Notes under the pieces: model-generated
What the model was told of the DNA's origin: nothing
What the model saw: the letters and a program-made list of their open reading frames with translations, nothing else
Databases searched by the model: none
Made by a program: the position numbers and the translations under genes
Part shown: positions 15,585 through 23,379 of the stretch, piece by piece
Numbering within the stretch: position 1 is the first letter of the stretch
Layout: every line of letters starts with the position of its first letter
Assembly: GCA_964563535.1 (NCBI GenBank)
Contig: CAZLXP010000007.1
Location: 1 to 46,053, forward strand
Reading direction: 5' to 3'
Origin: WVWN01 sp964563535
Lineage (GTDB): Bacteria; RBG-13-66-14; B26-G2; WVWN01
DNA: 46,053 bases

Positions 15585-16649
15585 ATGAGGAAAAGGTACA
15601 ATAGTGTTAGCGATGGCTGCGGCGGCGGCGCCCGCGGTTTCCCGCTTATGAAGGCGTCCAACGTCAAAAAAATAACTCGCCGGTCTTTTTTTTCTTTATC
15701 CGCCGCTTTGACCTTCATCTTTCTTAGCTGCGGCGAGCCGTACTATTTCCCCACCTCTTCATGGCAAATGAAGGCCGTACCGCCCGGGGGTTACAAGGCG
15801 GCGATGGCTTGTCATAAAAACGCGGTCTTCTTCGTAACCGAAAATAAAATAGTTAAGTTCGACGGGGCCGGATTTACCGAAGATTACGTAGCCCGGGAAG
15901 GCGTTCAATTTTACGACGTAGGTTTTTCGGGTAACGACGGGTGGGCGGTAGGCGCCGATAACGCCGCTGAGAAGGCCTTTATAGTTCATAATGGCGGCGG
16001 CCGTTGGCAGGAATTGGTAATTAACGAAGGAAACTTATCTCATTTTTTGCAAGTTATACCCGTCGGCCGGGGGCGGTGTTGGCTCGTAGCATTCCCAAGC
16101 AGTTTATTTTTCTGGGACGGCGCCCGGCTAAGGTTAATGGCCGGGGGCGCGCCCGTGACGGGGGGTTGTTACGACCAAAGTAACGGCGTACTATATACTT
16201 ATCGGGCAAAAGGCCCTAATAATTGGGAATTATTAATCACCGGGGACGGCGGCAAATCGTGGCTCGTGGAGAAAATCCCGGCCTTTGTAAACGGTTTACG
16301 CGTTCAAATTTATAGCTGGGCCGCAGGCAACGGGGCGGTGTATTTCGCGGGTTTGGGGACATCCCCCATAGTTAAAAGGACCGGCGGCGCCGGGCCCGGC
16401 GAATACGAAATAGTCTTCCGTAGCGGCGTAGGGCCCAATTTCCGTGACGTGAAGGACATGGCGTTTAACGAATATGGCTACGGCGTGGCCGTGGGCGACG
16501 ACACCACGGTCGTATTTTCGCCGGAGCGGATTTACGTGGAGGAGACCATAGACGTCCAATTCACACTGGTCAGCGCCGACGCCGCGGGCGGTTTTTGGGC
16601 ATTAGGCGGCGACCCGCTGGGCCAACAACGCTTATATTACCGCCGCTAG
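15585..16649 (+). CDS. Predicted lipoprotein with Tat-like signal, beta-propeller-like
   Basis: A 354-residue exported protein. GAGGAGG at 15571-15577, seven bases upstream, fixes the ATG at 15585. This gives a long N-region of about 30 residues before Thr-Arg-Arg-Ser-Phe-Phe (31-36), which fits the twin-arginine consensus (S/T-R-R-x-F-L-K). A hydrophobic run then ends in the lipobox FLSC, lipidated Cys49. The mature part has repeated short beta segments with Trp and Gly, such as DVGFSGNDGWAVGADN and FNEYGYGVAVGDD, typical of propellers of the photosystem-stability/BNR type. No enzyme motif is visible. An internal ATG at 15648 would remove the extension but has no ribosome site. Unknown function; Tat export is inference from the motif. 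Confidence 0.65.
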   Translation: MRKRYNSVSDGCGGGARGFPLMKASNVKKITRRSFFSLSAALTFIFLSCGEPYYFPTSSWQMKAVPPGGYKAAMACHKNAVFFVTENKIVKFDGAGFTEDYVAREGVQFYDVGFSGNDGWAVGADNAAEKAFIVHNGGGRWQELVINEGNLSHFLQVIPVGRGRCWLVAFPSSLFFWDGARLRLMAGGAPVTGGCYDQSNGVLYTYRAKGPNNWELLITGDGGKSWLVEKIPAFVNGLRVQIYSWAAGNGAVYFAGLGTSPIVKRTGGAGPGEYEIVFRSGVGPNFRDVKDMAFNEYGYGVAVGDDTTVVFSPERIYVEETIDVQFTLVSADAAGGFWALGGDPLGQQRLYYRR

Positions 16650-16803
16650 GGCATCGCGTTAAACAACTCCCCCCGCGGGAAACCGTACTCGCACCGGGCG
16701 CTTACGCCGAAAAAGCGGCCGTCTCCTACGGTCATATCCCGACCCTCTACCAACCGTCCAATCCCTTTAAGAAATTATTACCCAGCGGGCAAGAACAACT
16801 TGC

Positions 16804-16832
16804 TTGGCCGCCGGCGTTATGCTACATATTAA
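16804..16832 (+). promoter_or_regulatory. Possible weak promoter of the aldolase gene
   Basis: TTGGCC (16804-16809), 17 bases, TATTAA (16827-16832). Only four of six matches in each box. The rest of the gap from 16650 to 16862 shows no gene or repeat. Confidence 0.35.
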
Positions 16833-16862
16833 CTCTCGCCGATTAAACGACGGAGGTACTAT

Positions 16863-17756
16863 ATGCCCCTCGCCGACGCGAAAGAAATGCTCGCGGCCGC
16901 CCGGGCCGGGCGCTACGCGGTATTCGCCTTTAACGTCAACAATCTCGAGTTCGTACAAGCGGTAGTCGCCGCGGCGGAGGAAGAACGCGCGCCCACCTTC
17001 GTGGCGGTGAGCGAGGCCGCGCTGGCCTACGGCGGCGAGCCGTTGGCGCGGCTCGCGCGGGACATCATCGGCGCCGCGTCGGCCCCGCTCGCCCTCCACC
17101 TCGACCACGGCTCGAGCCTCGAGGCGGCGCGCAAGGCGGTCGCGCTGGGGTTCAACTCGGTTATGCTCGACGGTTCGACGCTGCCGTACGACGAGAACGT
17201 CGCGCTGGTGGCCGCGGCCGTGCGCGAGTTCGGCCCCGCAGGCGTCGCGGTCGAGGGGGAGTTGGGCCACGTCGCGAAAGGGCACGACCGGGGAATCTTC
17301 ACGGAGCCGGCCGAGGCCGCGGCCTTCGTCGACGCCACCGGCGTCGGCTCGCTCGCCGTCGCCGTCGGTACCAGCCACGGCGCCTACAAGTTCGAGGGCG
17401 AGCCGTTTATCGACGTCGAACGCCTCGAGCGCATCGCCGCGGCGGCGCCGGTTCCGTTGGTCCTCCACGGCGCGTCGGCGGTCTACGAGGACGTCGTGCG
17501 CGCGCTCGAGGAGGCCGGAGGGCATCTGCCGGAGGCCCGCGGCCTGTCGGACGAGCTCCTCCGCCAGGCGATAGGCCGCGGCGTCGCGAAGGTCAACGTC
17601 GACACCGACCTGCGGCTGGCGTTCGTCGCCGCGCTACGAAAATATTTGAAAGAAGGGCCCGCGGCGATAGACCCCAAAAAAATTCTGGGCGCGGCGCGGG
17701 ACGCGGTGCGCGAGATGGCGCGGCGCAAGGTCCGCGTCGGCGGCCCCGGCGTATAA
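16863..17756 (+). CDS. fba: Class II fructose-bisphosphate aldolase
   Basis: A 297-residue zinc-dependent aldolase of glycolysis and gluconeogenesis that splits fructose-1,6-bisphosphate into dihydroxyacetone phosphate and glyceraldehyde-3-phosphate. The TIM barrel shows the catalytic Asp81 and zinc ligand His82 in LHLDHG, the acidic VEGELG block (130-135), zinc ligand His172 in GTSHG, and His202 in LHGAS. Near the end, VNVDTDLR binds the phosphate. The length matches the short class IIA/B enzymes; tagatose-bisphosphate aldolase is a close alternative that motifs alone cannot exclude. GGAGG sits seven bases before the ATG. Enolase lies 2.2 kb downstream, but the genes have separate promoters. 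Confidence 0.9.
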   Translation: MPLADAKEMLAAARAGRYAVFAFNVNNLEFVQAVVAAAEEERAPTFVAVSEAALAYGGEPLARLARDIIGAASAPLALHLDHGSSLEAARKAVALGFNSVMLDGSTLPYDENVALVAAAVREFGPAGVAVEGELGHVAKGHDRGIFTEPAEAAAFVDATGVGSLAVAVGTSHGAYKFEGEPFIDVERLERIAAAAPVPLVLHGASAVYEDVVRALEEAGGHLPEARGLSDELLRQAIGRGVAKVNVDTDLRLAFVAALRKYLKEGPAAIDPKKILGAARDAVREMARRKVRVGGPGV

Positions 17757-17826
17757 TCGGGTCGCCGGCGCGCTACGGCGGTCAAAAGAAAGGCGGAGAA
17801 CATTTCCCCACCCCCTTGCAAAGTAT

Positions 17827-18010
17827 CGGCCTAAAACGCCCCGCCCATAGGGGAAAAACGCGCCAAAAATCGCCATTCCGGCCAAAAAAATCTTGACTTT
17901 CGATACCCGGCTTCGTAACATTTCGCTTCCGAACCCCGGCCGTCCCCTGCCGTTAGGCGGTATTAACATATTTGCCAACCATAAATAAAATAACGCGCGG
18001 TTTTAGGCCG
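17827..18010. repeat. 11-bp inverted repeat bracketing the gdhA promoter
   Basis: CGGCCTAAAAC (17827-17837) and its exact complement GTTTTAGGCCG (18000-18010) flank the promoter at 17893-17921, one arm upstream and one in the leader. Such spacing (about 160 bases) could allow looping by a regulator, but a chance match in GC-rich DNA is possible. Otherwise the 287-base gap holds only the promoter. Confidence 0.4.
17893..17921 (+). promoter_or_regulatory. Promoter of gdhA
   Basis: TTGACT (17893-17898), 17 bases, TAACAT (17916-17921). The leader is about 115 bases and ends in AAGGAGG before the ATG; it is long enough for regulation, but no known riboswitch fold was recognised. Confidence 0.65.
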
Positions 18011-18043
18011 TGAGCCGCTTCGCAATATTAAGGAGGTTCGTTA

Positions 18044-19402
18044 ATGTACGTGGACGAGGTGCTTAAAAAAGTAAACGCCCGCGACCCCGACCAGCCCGAG
18101 TTCCTCCAAGCGGTAGACGAGGTATTCGTATCGTTGGCGGATTTCATCGAAGAAAATCCTCAATATAAAAAAGCGAACATTCTGGAGCGCGTCGTGGAGC
18201 CCGACCGGATGATCATATTCCGGGTGCCGTGGGAAACCGACGACGGCGAAGTGATGATCAACCGGGGCATGCGGGTCGAATTCAACAACGCCATCGGCCC
18301 CTATAAAGGCGGCATTCGCTTCCACCCATCGGTCAACCTCGGCATTATAAAATTCCTCGGTTTCGAGCAAGTATTCAAGAACGCGCTCACGACGCTGCCC
18401 ATGGGCGGCGGCAAGGGCGGCTCGGATTTCGACCCCAAGGGCAAGAGCGACGCCGAGGTGATGCGCTTCTGTCAGAGCTTCATGATGGAGCTCCAGAAAT
18501 ACATCGGCCCCAACGTCGACGTCCCCGCGGGGGACATCGGCGTCGGCGCGCGCGAGATCGGCTACATGTTCGGCACTTATAAACGCATCCGCAACGAGTT
18601 TACGGGAGTATTGACGGGCAAGAACCTCGGTTGGGGCGGCTCGCACATCCGGCCGGAAGCCACCGGGTACGGCGCGGTATATTTCGCCGACGAGATGTTA
18701 AAAACGCGCGGCGAATCCCTCGGCGGCAAAGTGTGCCTGATCTCGGGGTCCGGAAACGTCGCCCAGTATACGGCCGAAAAGCTCATCCAGCTCGGCGCTA
18801 AGGCGTTGACGTTCTCCGACTCGTCGGGTTTCGTATACGACGCCGACGGCATCGACGAGGAGAAGCTCGCGTTCATCATGGAGCTGAAGAACGTCCGGCG
18901 CGGCCGCATCAAGGAATACGCCGAGGCCTTCCCGGGCGCCAAATACAACCCCGCGGACCCGGCCCTCGACCACAACCCGCTGTGGGCCATCAAGGCCGAT
19001 TGCGCCTTCCCCGGCGCCACGCAGAACGAGATCAACGGCGCGGACGCCCAAAACCTGATCAAGGGCGGCGTCGCCGTCGTATCCGAGGGCGCCAACATGC
19101 CGACCACGCCCGAGGGGGTGGACGTATTCCTGCGGGCCAAAATCCTCTACGGCCCGGGCAAGGCCGCCAACGCCGGCGGCGTCTCGGTCTCCGGCCTCGA
19201 GATGTCGCAAAACAGCTTGCGGCTGTCGTGGTCCCGCCAGGAAGTCGACGAACGCCTCCGCGGCATCATGGCCGCCATCCACGAACAATGTATGATATAC
19301 GGCTACGACGAAAAGAGCAAATATTGCAACTACGTGAAGGGCGCCAACATCGGCGGCTTCAAAAAGGTCGCCGACGCGATGTTGGACCAGGGCGTAGTCT
19401 AA
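18044..19402 (+). CDS. gdhA: NADP-type glutamate dehydrogenase
   Basis: A 452-residue hexameric enzyme that interconverts 2-oxoglutarate plus ammonia and glutamate. The N-terminal half holds the substrate site: GPYKGGIRFHP (85-95) and the catalytic-lysine motif PMGGGKGGSDFDPKGK (119-134, Lys124), followed by PAGDIGVGAREIGYM. The C-terminal Rossmann domain has GSGNVAQYTAEKL (about 235-247). The next acidic-position residues are FSDSSGFVY, with Ser where NAD enzymes carry Asp or Glu, which favours NADP. Length and motifs match the GdhA (S_50 II) family. AAGGAGG precedes the ATG at normal spacing. The following small gene, 36 bases downstream, is probably in the same transcript. Confidence 0.96.
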   Translation: MYVDEVLKKVNARDPDQPEFLQAVDEVFVSLADFIEENPQYKKANILERVVEPDRMIIFRVPWETDDGEVMINRGMRVEFNNAIGPYKGGIRFHPSVNLGIIKFLGFEQVFKNALTTLPMGGGKGGSDFDPKGKSDAEVMRFCQSFMMELQKYIGPNVDVPAGDIGVGAREIGYMFGTYKRIRNEFTGVLTGKNLGWGGSHIRPEATGYGAVYFADEMLKTRGESLGGKVCLISGSGNVAQYTAEKLIQLGAKALTFSDSSGFVYDADGIDEEKLAFIMELKNVRRGRIKEYAEAFPGAKYNPADPALDHNPLWAIKADCAFPGATQNEINGADAQNLIKGGVAVVSEGANMPTTPEGVDVFLRAKILYGPGKAANAGGVSVSGLEMSQNSLRLSWSRQEVDERLRGIMAAIHEQCMIYGYDEKSKYCNYVKGANIGGFKKVADAMLDQGVV

Positions 19403-19438
19403 GCGGCAACGTCTATAAATGACGAAGGGAGCTCATAG

Positions 19439-19807
19439 ATGAAAAAGATAGGCTATATGGACGGCACGGACCCGCTATTGCTGACCAGACTCGCCGTCGC
19501 CGGCGTCGAGACGGCCCCGCTCGGCAACGGCTACGACAACGCCGGCCGGTATCTGGGTTACATCAACCCCGCGGACGGCATCGACGCCGTGGTGGGCTAC
19601 TTCCACAAGTTCCTGCCGCTGGAGGGCTCCAACGTCTGCGCCTCCGACCTCCTCAAGCCCGCCGCCATCCACAACATCCCGGTATTCGTCATCGTCCCGA
19701 AGGCGGACGCCGCCCAGGCGAAGAAGGTCATGGGCGACTGCGGCCCCAACGTCAAGCTCGTCGACCCGGCCGACGTCACCGCCGAACTGATGAAGCTGGT
19801 AAAGTAA
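19439..19807 (+). CDS. Small protein in the gdhA operon, unknown
   Basis: A 122-residue soluble protein, family not recognised. It begins with a beta strand (KKIGYMDGTDP) and alternates helices and strands in the manner of a small alpha/beta sandwich. The final strands VFVIVPK and NVKLVDP precede a helix, giving a Rossmann-like or flavodoxin-like profile. Two cysteines (in VCASD and GDCGPN) are spaced widely. GAAGGGAGC lies before the ATG. The position directly after gdhA and before a strong terminator suggests it modulates or assists glutamate dehydrogenase, or ammonia or amino-acid metabolism, but this is inference from location only. Confidence 0.65.
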   Translation: MKKIGYMDGTDPLLLTRLAVAGVETAPLGNGYDNAGRYLGYINPADGIDAVVGYFHKFLPLEGSNVCASDLLKPAAIHNIPVFVIVPKADAAQAKKVMGDCGPNVKLVDPADVTAELMKLVK

Positions 19808-19830
19808 TCGTTTATCCGAATAATAGAAGC

Positions 19831-19858
19831 GGGCGGCCGCGAGGCCGCCCGTTTCTTT
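19831..19858 (+). terminator. Terminator of the gdhA operon
   Basis: Stem GGGCGGCC (19831-19838)/GGCCGCCC (19843-19850), loop GCGA, followed by GTTTCTTT. Strong. Confidence 0.88.
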
Positions 19859-19944
19859 GACCCCGGCGGCCCGTCACCTTAAAACATAGATTTTTAAGGC
19901 CGACCGTGTTAATATCCCCAAAAAAATAAATACCGGAGGCCACC

Positions 19945-21225
19945 ATGACCACCATCGTCGACGTCTTCGCACGCGAAATCCTGGACAGCCGCGGCAACCC
20001 CACCGTGGAGGTGGACGTATACACCGAGTCCGGCGCCCGGGGGCGCGCCGCCGTCCCCTCCGGCGCGAGCACCGGCGAGTTCGAGGCGTGCGAGTTGCGC
20101 GACGACGACGCCTCGCGCTACGGCGGCAAGGGGGTCCGCCAGGCCGTCGCCAACGTCGCCGGCCCCATCGCCGACGCGCTTTTGGGCGCCGACGCCGCGG
20201 ACCAGGCCGCGGTGGACCGGATATTGATCGAGCTCGACGGGACCGACAACAAAACCAAGTTCGGCGCCAACGCCGTCCTCGGCGTCTCGATGGCTTGCGC
20301 CCGCGCCGCCGCCGACTTCTTCGGCCTGCCCCTCTACCGCTACCTGGGCGGCGTCGCCGCGTGGCTCTTGCCGACGCCGATGTTCAACATCCTGAACGGC
20401 GGCGCCCACGCCGACAACAACGTCGACATCCAGGAGTTCATGGTCGTGCCGTACGGCGCGTCGACCTTTGCCGAGGCGCTGCGCGCCGGCGCCGAGATAT
20501 ACCACGCCCTCAAGAAAGTGCTCCAGAAGCGCGGCCTCGCCACCGGCGTCGGCGACGAGGGCGGCTTCGCCCCCAACCTGGCCTCCAACGAAGAAGCGCT
20601 GCAGTTGGTGGTCGAGGCCATAGGAGGCGCCGGTTATCGCCCGGGCGAAAACGTCGGCCTGGCCCTGGACGCCGCGGCGTCGTCGTTCTATAAAGACGGG
20701 AAATACCACCTCGACGGCGAGAAACTGGACGCCGCGGCGGTAGTGAAGCTTTACGGCCGGTGGCTCCAGGCGTACCCCATAATCTCGCTCGAGGACGGCC
20801 TGGCCGAAGAGGACTGGGCCGGTTGGAAGTTGTTGACCGAAAAGCTCGGCGGCGCCGTCCAGATCGTGGGCGACGACCTCTTCGTAACGAACCTCGGCCG
20901 CCTGCAGCGCGGCATCCGAGAAGGCGTCGCCAATTCTATTCTCATAAAATTGAACCAGGTCGGCACCGTGACCGAGACCGTGGCCGCGGTCGAGCTCGCG
21001 CGCCGCCACGGCTTGAGCGCGGTCGTCTCTCACCGCTCGGGCGAAACCGAAGACACTTTCATCGCCGACTTCGCGGTGGCGGTCGGCGCCGGCCAAATAA
21101 AGACCGGCGCGCCGGCGCGCTCGGAACGGGTCGCGAAATACAACGAGCTGTTGCGCATCGAGGAGGAACTCGCCTCCTCCGCCCAATTCGCCGGCGCGGC
21201 GACTATCCGCGCCTTCAAAACGTAA
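19945..21225 (+). CDS. eno: Enolase
   Basis: A 426-residue glycolytic enzyme converting 2-phosphoglycerate to phosphoenolpyruvate, full length. Visible motifs run in order: AREILDSRGNPTVEVD at the N-terminus, the mobile loop PSGASTGEFEA (about 38-48) and the FNILNGGAHADNN block (about 150-162). The catalytic Glu lies in GVGDEGGFAPNL, the magnesium ligands in LALDAAASSFY and SLEDGLAEEDW, and the signature ILIKLNQVGTVTET contains the catalytic Lys. SHRSGETEDTFIADFAV follows. GGAGG precedes the ATG. The stop TAA shares its last A with the next ATG, so the FtsB-like gene is coupled; this eno-ftsB pairing is common in other bacteria. Confidence 0.98.
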   Translation: MTTIVDVFAREILDSRGNPTVEVDVYTESGARGRAAVPSGASTGEFEACELRDDDASRYGGKGVRQAVANVAGPIADALLGADAADQAAVDRILIELDGTDNKTKFGANAVLGVSMACARAAADFFGLPLYRYLGGVAAWLLPTPMFNILNGGAHADNNVDIQEFMVVPYGASTFAEALRAGAEIYHALKKVLQKRGLATGVGDEGGFAPNLASNEEALQLVVEAIGGAGYRPGENVGLALDAAASSFYKDGKYHLDGEKLDAAAVVKLYGRWLQAYPIISLEDGLAEEDWAGWKLLTEKLGGAVQIVGDDLFVTNLGRLQRGIREGVANSILIKLNQVGTVTETVAAVELARRHGLSAVVSHRSGETEDTFIADFAVAVGAGQIKTGAPARSERVAKYNELLRIEEELASSAQFAGAATIRAFKT

Positions 21226-21596
21226 TGCCCCGGCCGAGCGAAACGCTACACGCCTCGAGGGCGCGGCGGCGACGGTTGCTAGTTACCACCGTCGCCGCTT
21301 TAACCTTGGCCGCGTTACTCGTATACGTCTTCGTCTTCAGCCGCCACGGATACGTAAGGCGTCGGGAGCTCGCCCGCGAGAACGAGGGTCTACGGCTCGA
21401 GCTCAAGGAGCTGCGCGCCGAAAACGTCCGCCTCCGCGAAGAGCTGGGCCGCCTCGACGACCCGGAGGCGGTGGAAAAGCTCGCCCGCGAAAAATTGGGG
21501 CTGGTGAAGGACGGCGAAAAGGTCTATCGCTTCGTCCAAAAGGATAAAAATCGCGCGAACCCCGAAGAAAAGGACGCGCCCGCCGAGCCGAAATGA
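21225..21596 (+). CDS. FtsB/DivIC-like septum formation protein
   Basis: A 123-residue bitopic membrane protein of the divisome. Basic cytoplasmic N-terminus (about 1-17), one membrane helix (about 18-38), a coiled coil of Glu-, Leu- and Arg-rich heptads (about 45-76), then the family's closing motif ARE-KLGLVKDGEKVYRF (about 86-102), where the 'LG...GE' turn is diagnostic of FtsB and DivIC. The tail is Lys- and Glu-rich and probably unstructured. FtsB proteins act with FtsL and FtsQ to activate septal wall synthesis. The start is the ATG overlapping the enolase stop by one base; the reading frame is open further upstream within eno, but that is a shadow. Its own stop overlaps the next ATG by four bases. 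Confidence 0.85.
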   Translation: MPRPSETLHASRARRRRLLVTTVAALTLAALLVYVFVFSRHGYVRRRELARENEGLRLELKELRAENVRLREELGRLDDPEAVEKLAREKLGLVKDGEKVYRFVQKDKNRANPEEKDAPAEPK

Positions 21597-22621
21597 CTTC
21601 CGCCCTTAAAATAAAAGCGGTCGGCCTGGTCTCCGGCGGCCTCGACAGCGCGCTCGCGGCGAAACTCATCCTCCAACAAGGGATAGAAGTAATCGGCTTT
21701 CACCTCCGGACCCCCTTCGCCGGCGGCAAAGGGGAGGGGCCTTCGCTCGTCGAGCGCGCCGCCGACTCCTTAGGGATAGAATTAATCGTCGAGGAGGGGG
21801 GCGAGGAATACTTAAAAATGCTCAGCGCGCCGCGCTTTGGCCGGGGCGCGGCGGCCAACCCGTGCGTCGATTGCCACATATTTATGCTGCGGCGGGGCCG
21901 GGCGCTTATGCTCGAGCGCGACGCGTCCTTCTGCTTCACCGGCGAGGTGCTTGGCCAAAGGCCGATGTCGCAGCGGCGCCCGCAATTGGATTTGATCGAG
22001 CGCGAAGCCGGCTTGGAGGGCAAACTCTTAAGGCCGCTCTCGGCCAGGTTGCTGCCGCCCAGCCGGCCGGAGAAAGAAGGCCTCGTCGACCGGGCGCGGT
22101 TCCTGGACCTTTGCGGCCGTTCCCGCAAGCGGCAAATCGCGTTGGCGGAATCCTACGGCTTAACGGCGTACGGCTCGCCGGCGGGCGGTTGCCTCCTTAC
22201 CGATAAGGACTTCGGCGCGCGCCTCGCCGACGCCTTCGCCCACGGCGAAGACCGCCCGCGTGATATGAACCTGTTGAAAATCGGCCGCCATTTCCGTTTG
22301 CCCTCCGGGGCCCGGGCGGTAGTGGGCCGCGACGAGAAAGAGAACGAGGAAATCCTGGAATACCTCGACGAGGGGGCGGCGGCGTTCGAGGTGGTCGGCG
22401 CCGGGAGCCCGGTCACGCTTCTGCGGCCGTCGCGCGAGGGCGACTGGCCGGCGGCGGCGGCGCTGACGCTGCGCTACTCCGATGCCCGCGAACGCGCCGA
22501 GGCGGAGGCGCGAGTATGGGGGACAAAAGGCGAGTTGGGGACAGTAACCGCCCGCGCCGGCGACGCGGCGGCCGCGGACGATTGGCGCGTGGGCTCGGCC
22601 CGAAAAGGTATTAAGGCTTGA
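21593..22621 (+). CDS. PP-loop ATPase with NFACT-R domain, tRNA thiolation-like
   Basis: A 342-residue fusion. The N-terminal PP-loop pyrophosphatase domain has SGGLDS (14-19), like MnmA, ThiI and TtuA, which adenylate a tRNA base before sulfur transfer. Cys91-x-x-Cys94 (in NPCVDC) and Cys200 (in GGCLLTD) are the likely sulfur-relay or metal-binding cysteines. From about 226 to 300 the segment GARAVVGRDEKENEEIL followed by GSPVTLLR matches NFACT-R, an RNA-binding module of the NEMF/Tae2/FbpA family that is known in some PP-loop fusions. A tRNA sulfuration role is likely; which base is unknown. The ATG overlaps the FtsB-like stop by four bases. Its TGA overlaps the -35 of the next promoter. 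7-cyano-7-deazaguanine synthase is less likely given the Cys layout. Confidence 0.75.
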   Translation: MTSALKIKAVGLVSGGLDSALAAKLILQQGIEVIGFHLRTPFAGGKGEGPSLVERAADSLGIELIVEEGGEEYLKMLSAPRFGRGAAANPCVDCHIFMLRRGRALMLERDASFCFTGEVLGQRPMSQRRPQLDLIEREAGLEGKLLRPLSARLLPPSRPEKEGLVDRARFLDLCGRSRKRQIALAESYGLTAYGSPAGGCLLTDKDFGARLADAFAHGEDRPRDMNLLKIGRHFRLPSGARAVVGRDEKENEEILEYLDEGAAAFEVVGAGSPVTLLRPSREGDWPAAAALTLRYSDARERAEAEARVWGTKGELGTVTARAGDAAAADDWRVGSARKGIKA

Positions 22622-22646
22622 CATCCAATACGGCTACATTTAAAAT
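22618..22646 (+). promoter_or_regulatory. Strong promoter of the secreted helical protein
   Basis: TTGACA (22618-22623), 17 bases, TAAAAT (22641-22646): a perfect -35 and a five-of-six -10, the best in the window. The -35 overlaps the preceding stop codon. AAGGAGG stands before the ATG at 22690. Confidence 0.85.
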
Positions 22647-22689
22647 GGATTATCTCCCACCCATATCCAAAATAATTTAAGGAGGTATT

Positions 22690-23250
22690 ATGAAAAAGGT
22701 ACTGACCATGGCGTGCGCCCTGGCGCTGGTCGCCGCGGGGACCGCCGGTGCCATCGGCTTGCCCGGCGGCGGCGGTAAGGTCGACACCAAAAAGTTCGAC
22801 GCGCTGATCGCGTCGATTGATGAAGTGTCGGCCGCCCTCGCAACGGCCAAAGGCAAGATCGACAAAGGCACCGCCACCCTCGCCGCCATCGCCGAAGCTC
22901 ACGGCATCGCCGACCTCATGAGCGACCCGACCAAGGCCGTCGCACTTAAGGAGGCCATCACCGACGAAGAGAAGGCCACACTCCAGGAGCAAGGCGAAGC
23001 CATCAAGACGGTGCCCGATGACCTGAACGCCGCGGCGCAGAAAGCCGCCGAAATCCTGGGTAAAATCCCGGACGCGCTGACCGACCTCGCCAATCAAATA
23101 ACCGCGAATCCGATGGCCGCGGCGGGCCTCAAGGACAAAAAGGACAAACTCGACAAGGGTAAAACGGTGCTCGAAGAAGTCGCCGCCGACGTGCCGGCAC
23201 TCGTCGAATCCGCGACTAACCTCGCCTCCACCATCGCCGGCTTAATATAA
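22690..23250 (+). CDS. Secreted alpha-helical protein, unknown
   Basis: A 186-residue exported protein, no family recognised. The signal peptide (about 1-21, ending AGA) is followed by a short Gly-rich segment (LPGGGG). The mature part is then entirely helical, with Ala, Lys, Asp and Leu in heptad-like patterns and no cysteine, suggesting a helical bundle or rod in the periplasm. Low complexity in Ala (about one residue in four) makes distant homology unreliable. It is a single-gene unit: the strongest promoter in the window, a consensus ribosome site (AAGGAGG) and a near-perfect terminator. It is therefore probably made in large amounts. A structural envelope role is inference. Confidence 0.7.
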   Translation: MKKVLTMACALALVAAGTAGAIGLPGGGGKVDTKKFDALIASIDEVSAALATAKGKIDKGTATLAAIAEAHGIADLMSDPTKAVALKEAITDEEKATLQEQGEAIKTVPDDLNAAAQKAAEILGKIPDALTDLANQITANPMAAAGLKDKKDKLDKGKTVLEEVAADVPALVESATNLASTIAGLI

Positions 23251-23272
23251 CCGTTTTTATCATCCGCAAAAA

Positions 23273-23300
23273 GGGAGCGTCCGAAGACGCTCCCTTTTTT
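23273..23300 (+). terminator. Strong rho-independent terminator
   Basis: Nine-bp perfect stem GGGAGCGTC (23273-23281)/GACGCTCCC (23286-23294), loop CGAA, six T. Five A before the stem also let it serve the other strand weakly. Confidence 0.95.
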
Positions 23301-23308
23301 ACTATTTA

Positions 23309-23337
23309 TTGCGCAAAGGCCGCCCTACTGATAATAT
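23309..23337 (+). promoter_or_regulatory. Promoter of the mreD-like gene
   Basis: TTGCGC (23309-23314), 17 bases, TAATAT (23332-23337), directly after the terminator. Leader about 36 bases. Confidence 0.6.
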
Positions 23338-23379
23338 TGCCTGAGCTCCAACTTCCTAAGCGGAAAACGAAAGCCCACG

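Noticed and set aside
17922..18043. A riboswitch in the gdhA leader
   Set aside because: The leader is about 115 bases, but no glutamine, glycine or other known riboswitch core could be recognised by eye, and no terminator/antiterminator pair is seen.
19909..21186. A long minus-strand frame opposite enolase
   Set aside because: Enolase motifs are complete on the plus strand; the reverse frame has no recognisable domain.
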